Positions 62,980-64,000 of a DNA stretch of 64,000 nucleotides are shown piece after piece. Origin of the DNA: Locusta migratoria (taxonomy: Eukaryota > Arthropoda > Insecta > Orthoptera > Acrididae). The translations under genes and the position numbers were made by a program. The notes beneath the pieces were generated by a model. That model was given only the letters and a program-made list of their open reading frames with translations. It had not been told where the DNA came from and did not search any database. The stretch is taken from positions 756,791,301 to 756,855,300 of the forward strand of contig CM048755.1 of NCBI GenBank assembly GCA_026315105.1, written 5' to 3'. How positions within the stretch are numbered: the stretch's first letter is position 1; every line of letters starts with the position of its first letter.

Positions 62980-64000
62980 TAAAGCTGCAATATCTTTTTT
63001 ACTTTTCAGTGTCAAGTTGTTATTGTATATGCATGCATAATGTTTCGTGCGGAATGTGTAATTTGTGACAAACTTTAGAAGATGGAACACAGAGGAGTGT
63101 TGTGAGAGAAAAAGGTTTGAAATCTTTCATTTAAGCCATTAAGAATAAACAGGATGGTAAGTTTCTAATATTTAAGAGGAACACTGAAATTGAGGTTCAT
63201 GAAAAATGTAGGAAGAATTACGTGACAGGAAAGTCTATTGCTGCTTATTTAAAGAGGGCTAAGGAAAATCCTGAATAAAAACCGTTACGTGCAATTATAC
63301 CTGAATTTGCCTTTAAAAGTTACTGTTTCTTATGTGGAGAGGTGATCACCGATCACCATGCCAATGAAAAAATGCAGTCGCCTCCAAGCAGGAAGCTGAT
63401 GATGCAGACACATTGATAGTGCAGACAGCAAAATCCCTGGCTTCGACTCACAAGTGCCACAATTGTGGGGGAAGATGTTGACCTTCTAGTCATAATGGTG
63501 GGTCTCCAAACTAGCCCAAATGTATAATTCCTCAAACCAGGGAGAGGTACAGCCCCTCAGCTCCTCTACCATCCCACGAAGTGCCATAGAGATGAGTGTT
63601 GCCAACCACATGCTCTTCCTTCATGCAATGAGTGGCTGCGACTCTACATCTGCGTTATTTAACCAAGGTAAGGCTAAATTTCTGAAGCTCCTCTCCAAAA
63701 CATACGTGTCTTACATCATACCTCACTAAATTCACGGATCCTTCAGCCCATCCAAAGGAAATAACAGCTGTTGGTGAGAAGTTTTTGATTGCCCTTTATG
63801 GTGGTAACCACACAACCATTACACGTAATAAACTGAGGTATAAGCAATACGTCAAATCAGCCTATCAGGCAACAGCAAACATGGCTTCCATACCTCCCAC
63901 TGAAGCTGCGGCTCAACAACACACCTTTCTTCAGGTGCAGCAGTGGACTGGAAACTGCTTGGATTCGCAGCAGTTGAGCTGGAAGTTCACAAAACGTGGG
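62980..64000 (+). pseudogene. Decayed multicopy arthropod protein with 'HAMSGCDSTSALF' motif, running off the window
   Basis: Several plus-strand frames share one protein pattern. Near 63180-63270: 'EVHEKCRKNYVTGKSIAAYL' and 'KRAKENPE'. Near 63310: 'EFAFKSYCFLCGEVITDHHA', with Cys and His spaced like a zinc site. Near 63475: 'VDLLVIMVGLQTSPNV' and 'FLKPGRGTAPQLLYH'. A 69-codon frame at 63520-63729 has 'LFLHAMSGCDSTSALFNQGK'. From about 63732 to the window end a frame without its own ATG stays open: 'EITAVGEKFLIALYGG', 'IPPTEAAAQQHTFLQVQQW'. I recall such proteins as large uncharacterised families in insects and other arthropods, likely transposon-borne, with a PIN/FEN-like segment; I am not sure of the function. 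Stops and frameshifts near 63280, 63400 and 63520 indicate a pseudogene. Confidence 0.6.

Overview
The window looks like intergenic or intronic DNA from a very large, repeat-choked insect genome. The tRNA-headed SINE with the recurrent 'gactgatgacc' body, the RTE elements with (ACAACA)n tails and the Tc1-like element with the TIR core 'ccaaagaaact' resemble repeats I know from acridid grasshoppers (Schistocerca-like). That assignment rests on recall, not on a search. I found no convincing host protein-coding gene, no functional tRNA or rRNA, and no prokaryotic feature. Almost every coding signal is a decayed transposable element.

Layout. 1-8.8 kb: fragments of a Jockey-like LINE, an RTE tail ending in a long hairpin, and many SINEs. 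8.8-12.8 kb: one hAT transposon with an 8-bp target duplication, cut by three SINEs and a 25-bp x 9 tandem array. 12.9-17.5 kb: three Tc1/mariner-type relics and MITEs. 18.4-22.7 kb: a CR1/Jockey-like LINE split seamlessly by a nearly complete RTE. 23-32.9 kb: a hAT scrap, a solo LTR, a deleted RTE, an unrecognised 160-codon reading frame and an R1-like endonuclease. 33.8-48.9 kb: a deep nest, in which a minus-strand CR1-like LINE contains an RTE, which contains a 10.5-kb foldback/MULE-like element with a 9-bp target duplication; that element in turn contains a hAT transposon (itself holding three SINEs) and a Gypsy-type LTR retrotransposon. 49-57.5 kb: Tc1 elements, a tRNA-headed foldback and a long-TIR MITE. 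57.5-60 kb: a Jockey-like LINE. 61-62 kb: an element rich in 'gaactag'. 63-64 kb: a decayed multicopy protein gene running off the window end.

How the parts relate. The elements form layers. LINEs supply reverse transcriptase of the kind that could mobilise the tRNA-derived SINEs; SINEs sit inside hAT, Tc1 and R1-like elements with 10-13-bp target duplications; DNA transposons and LTR elements sit inside LINEs. Target duplications let many insertions be ordered in time. All transposases and polymerases seen carry stops, frameshifts or lost catalytic residues, so nothing here is likely to be autonomous today.
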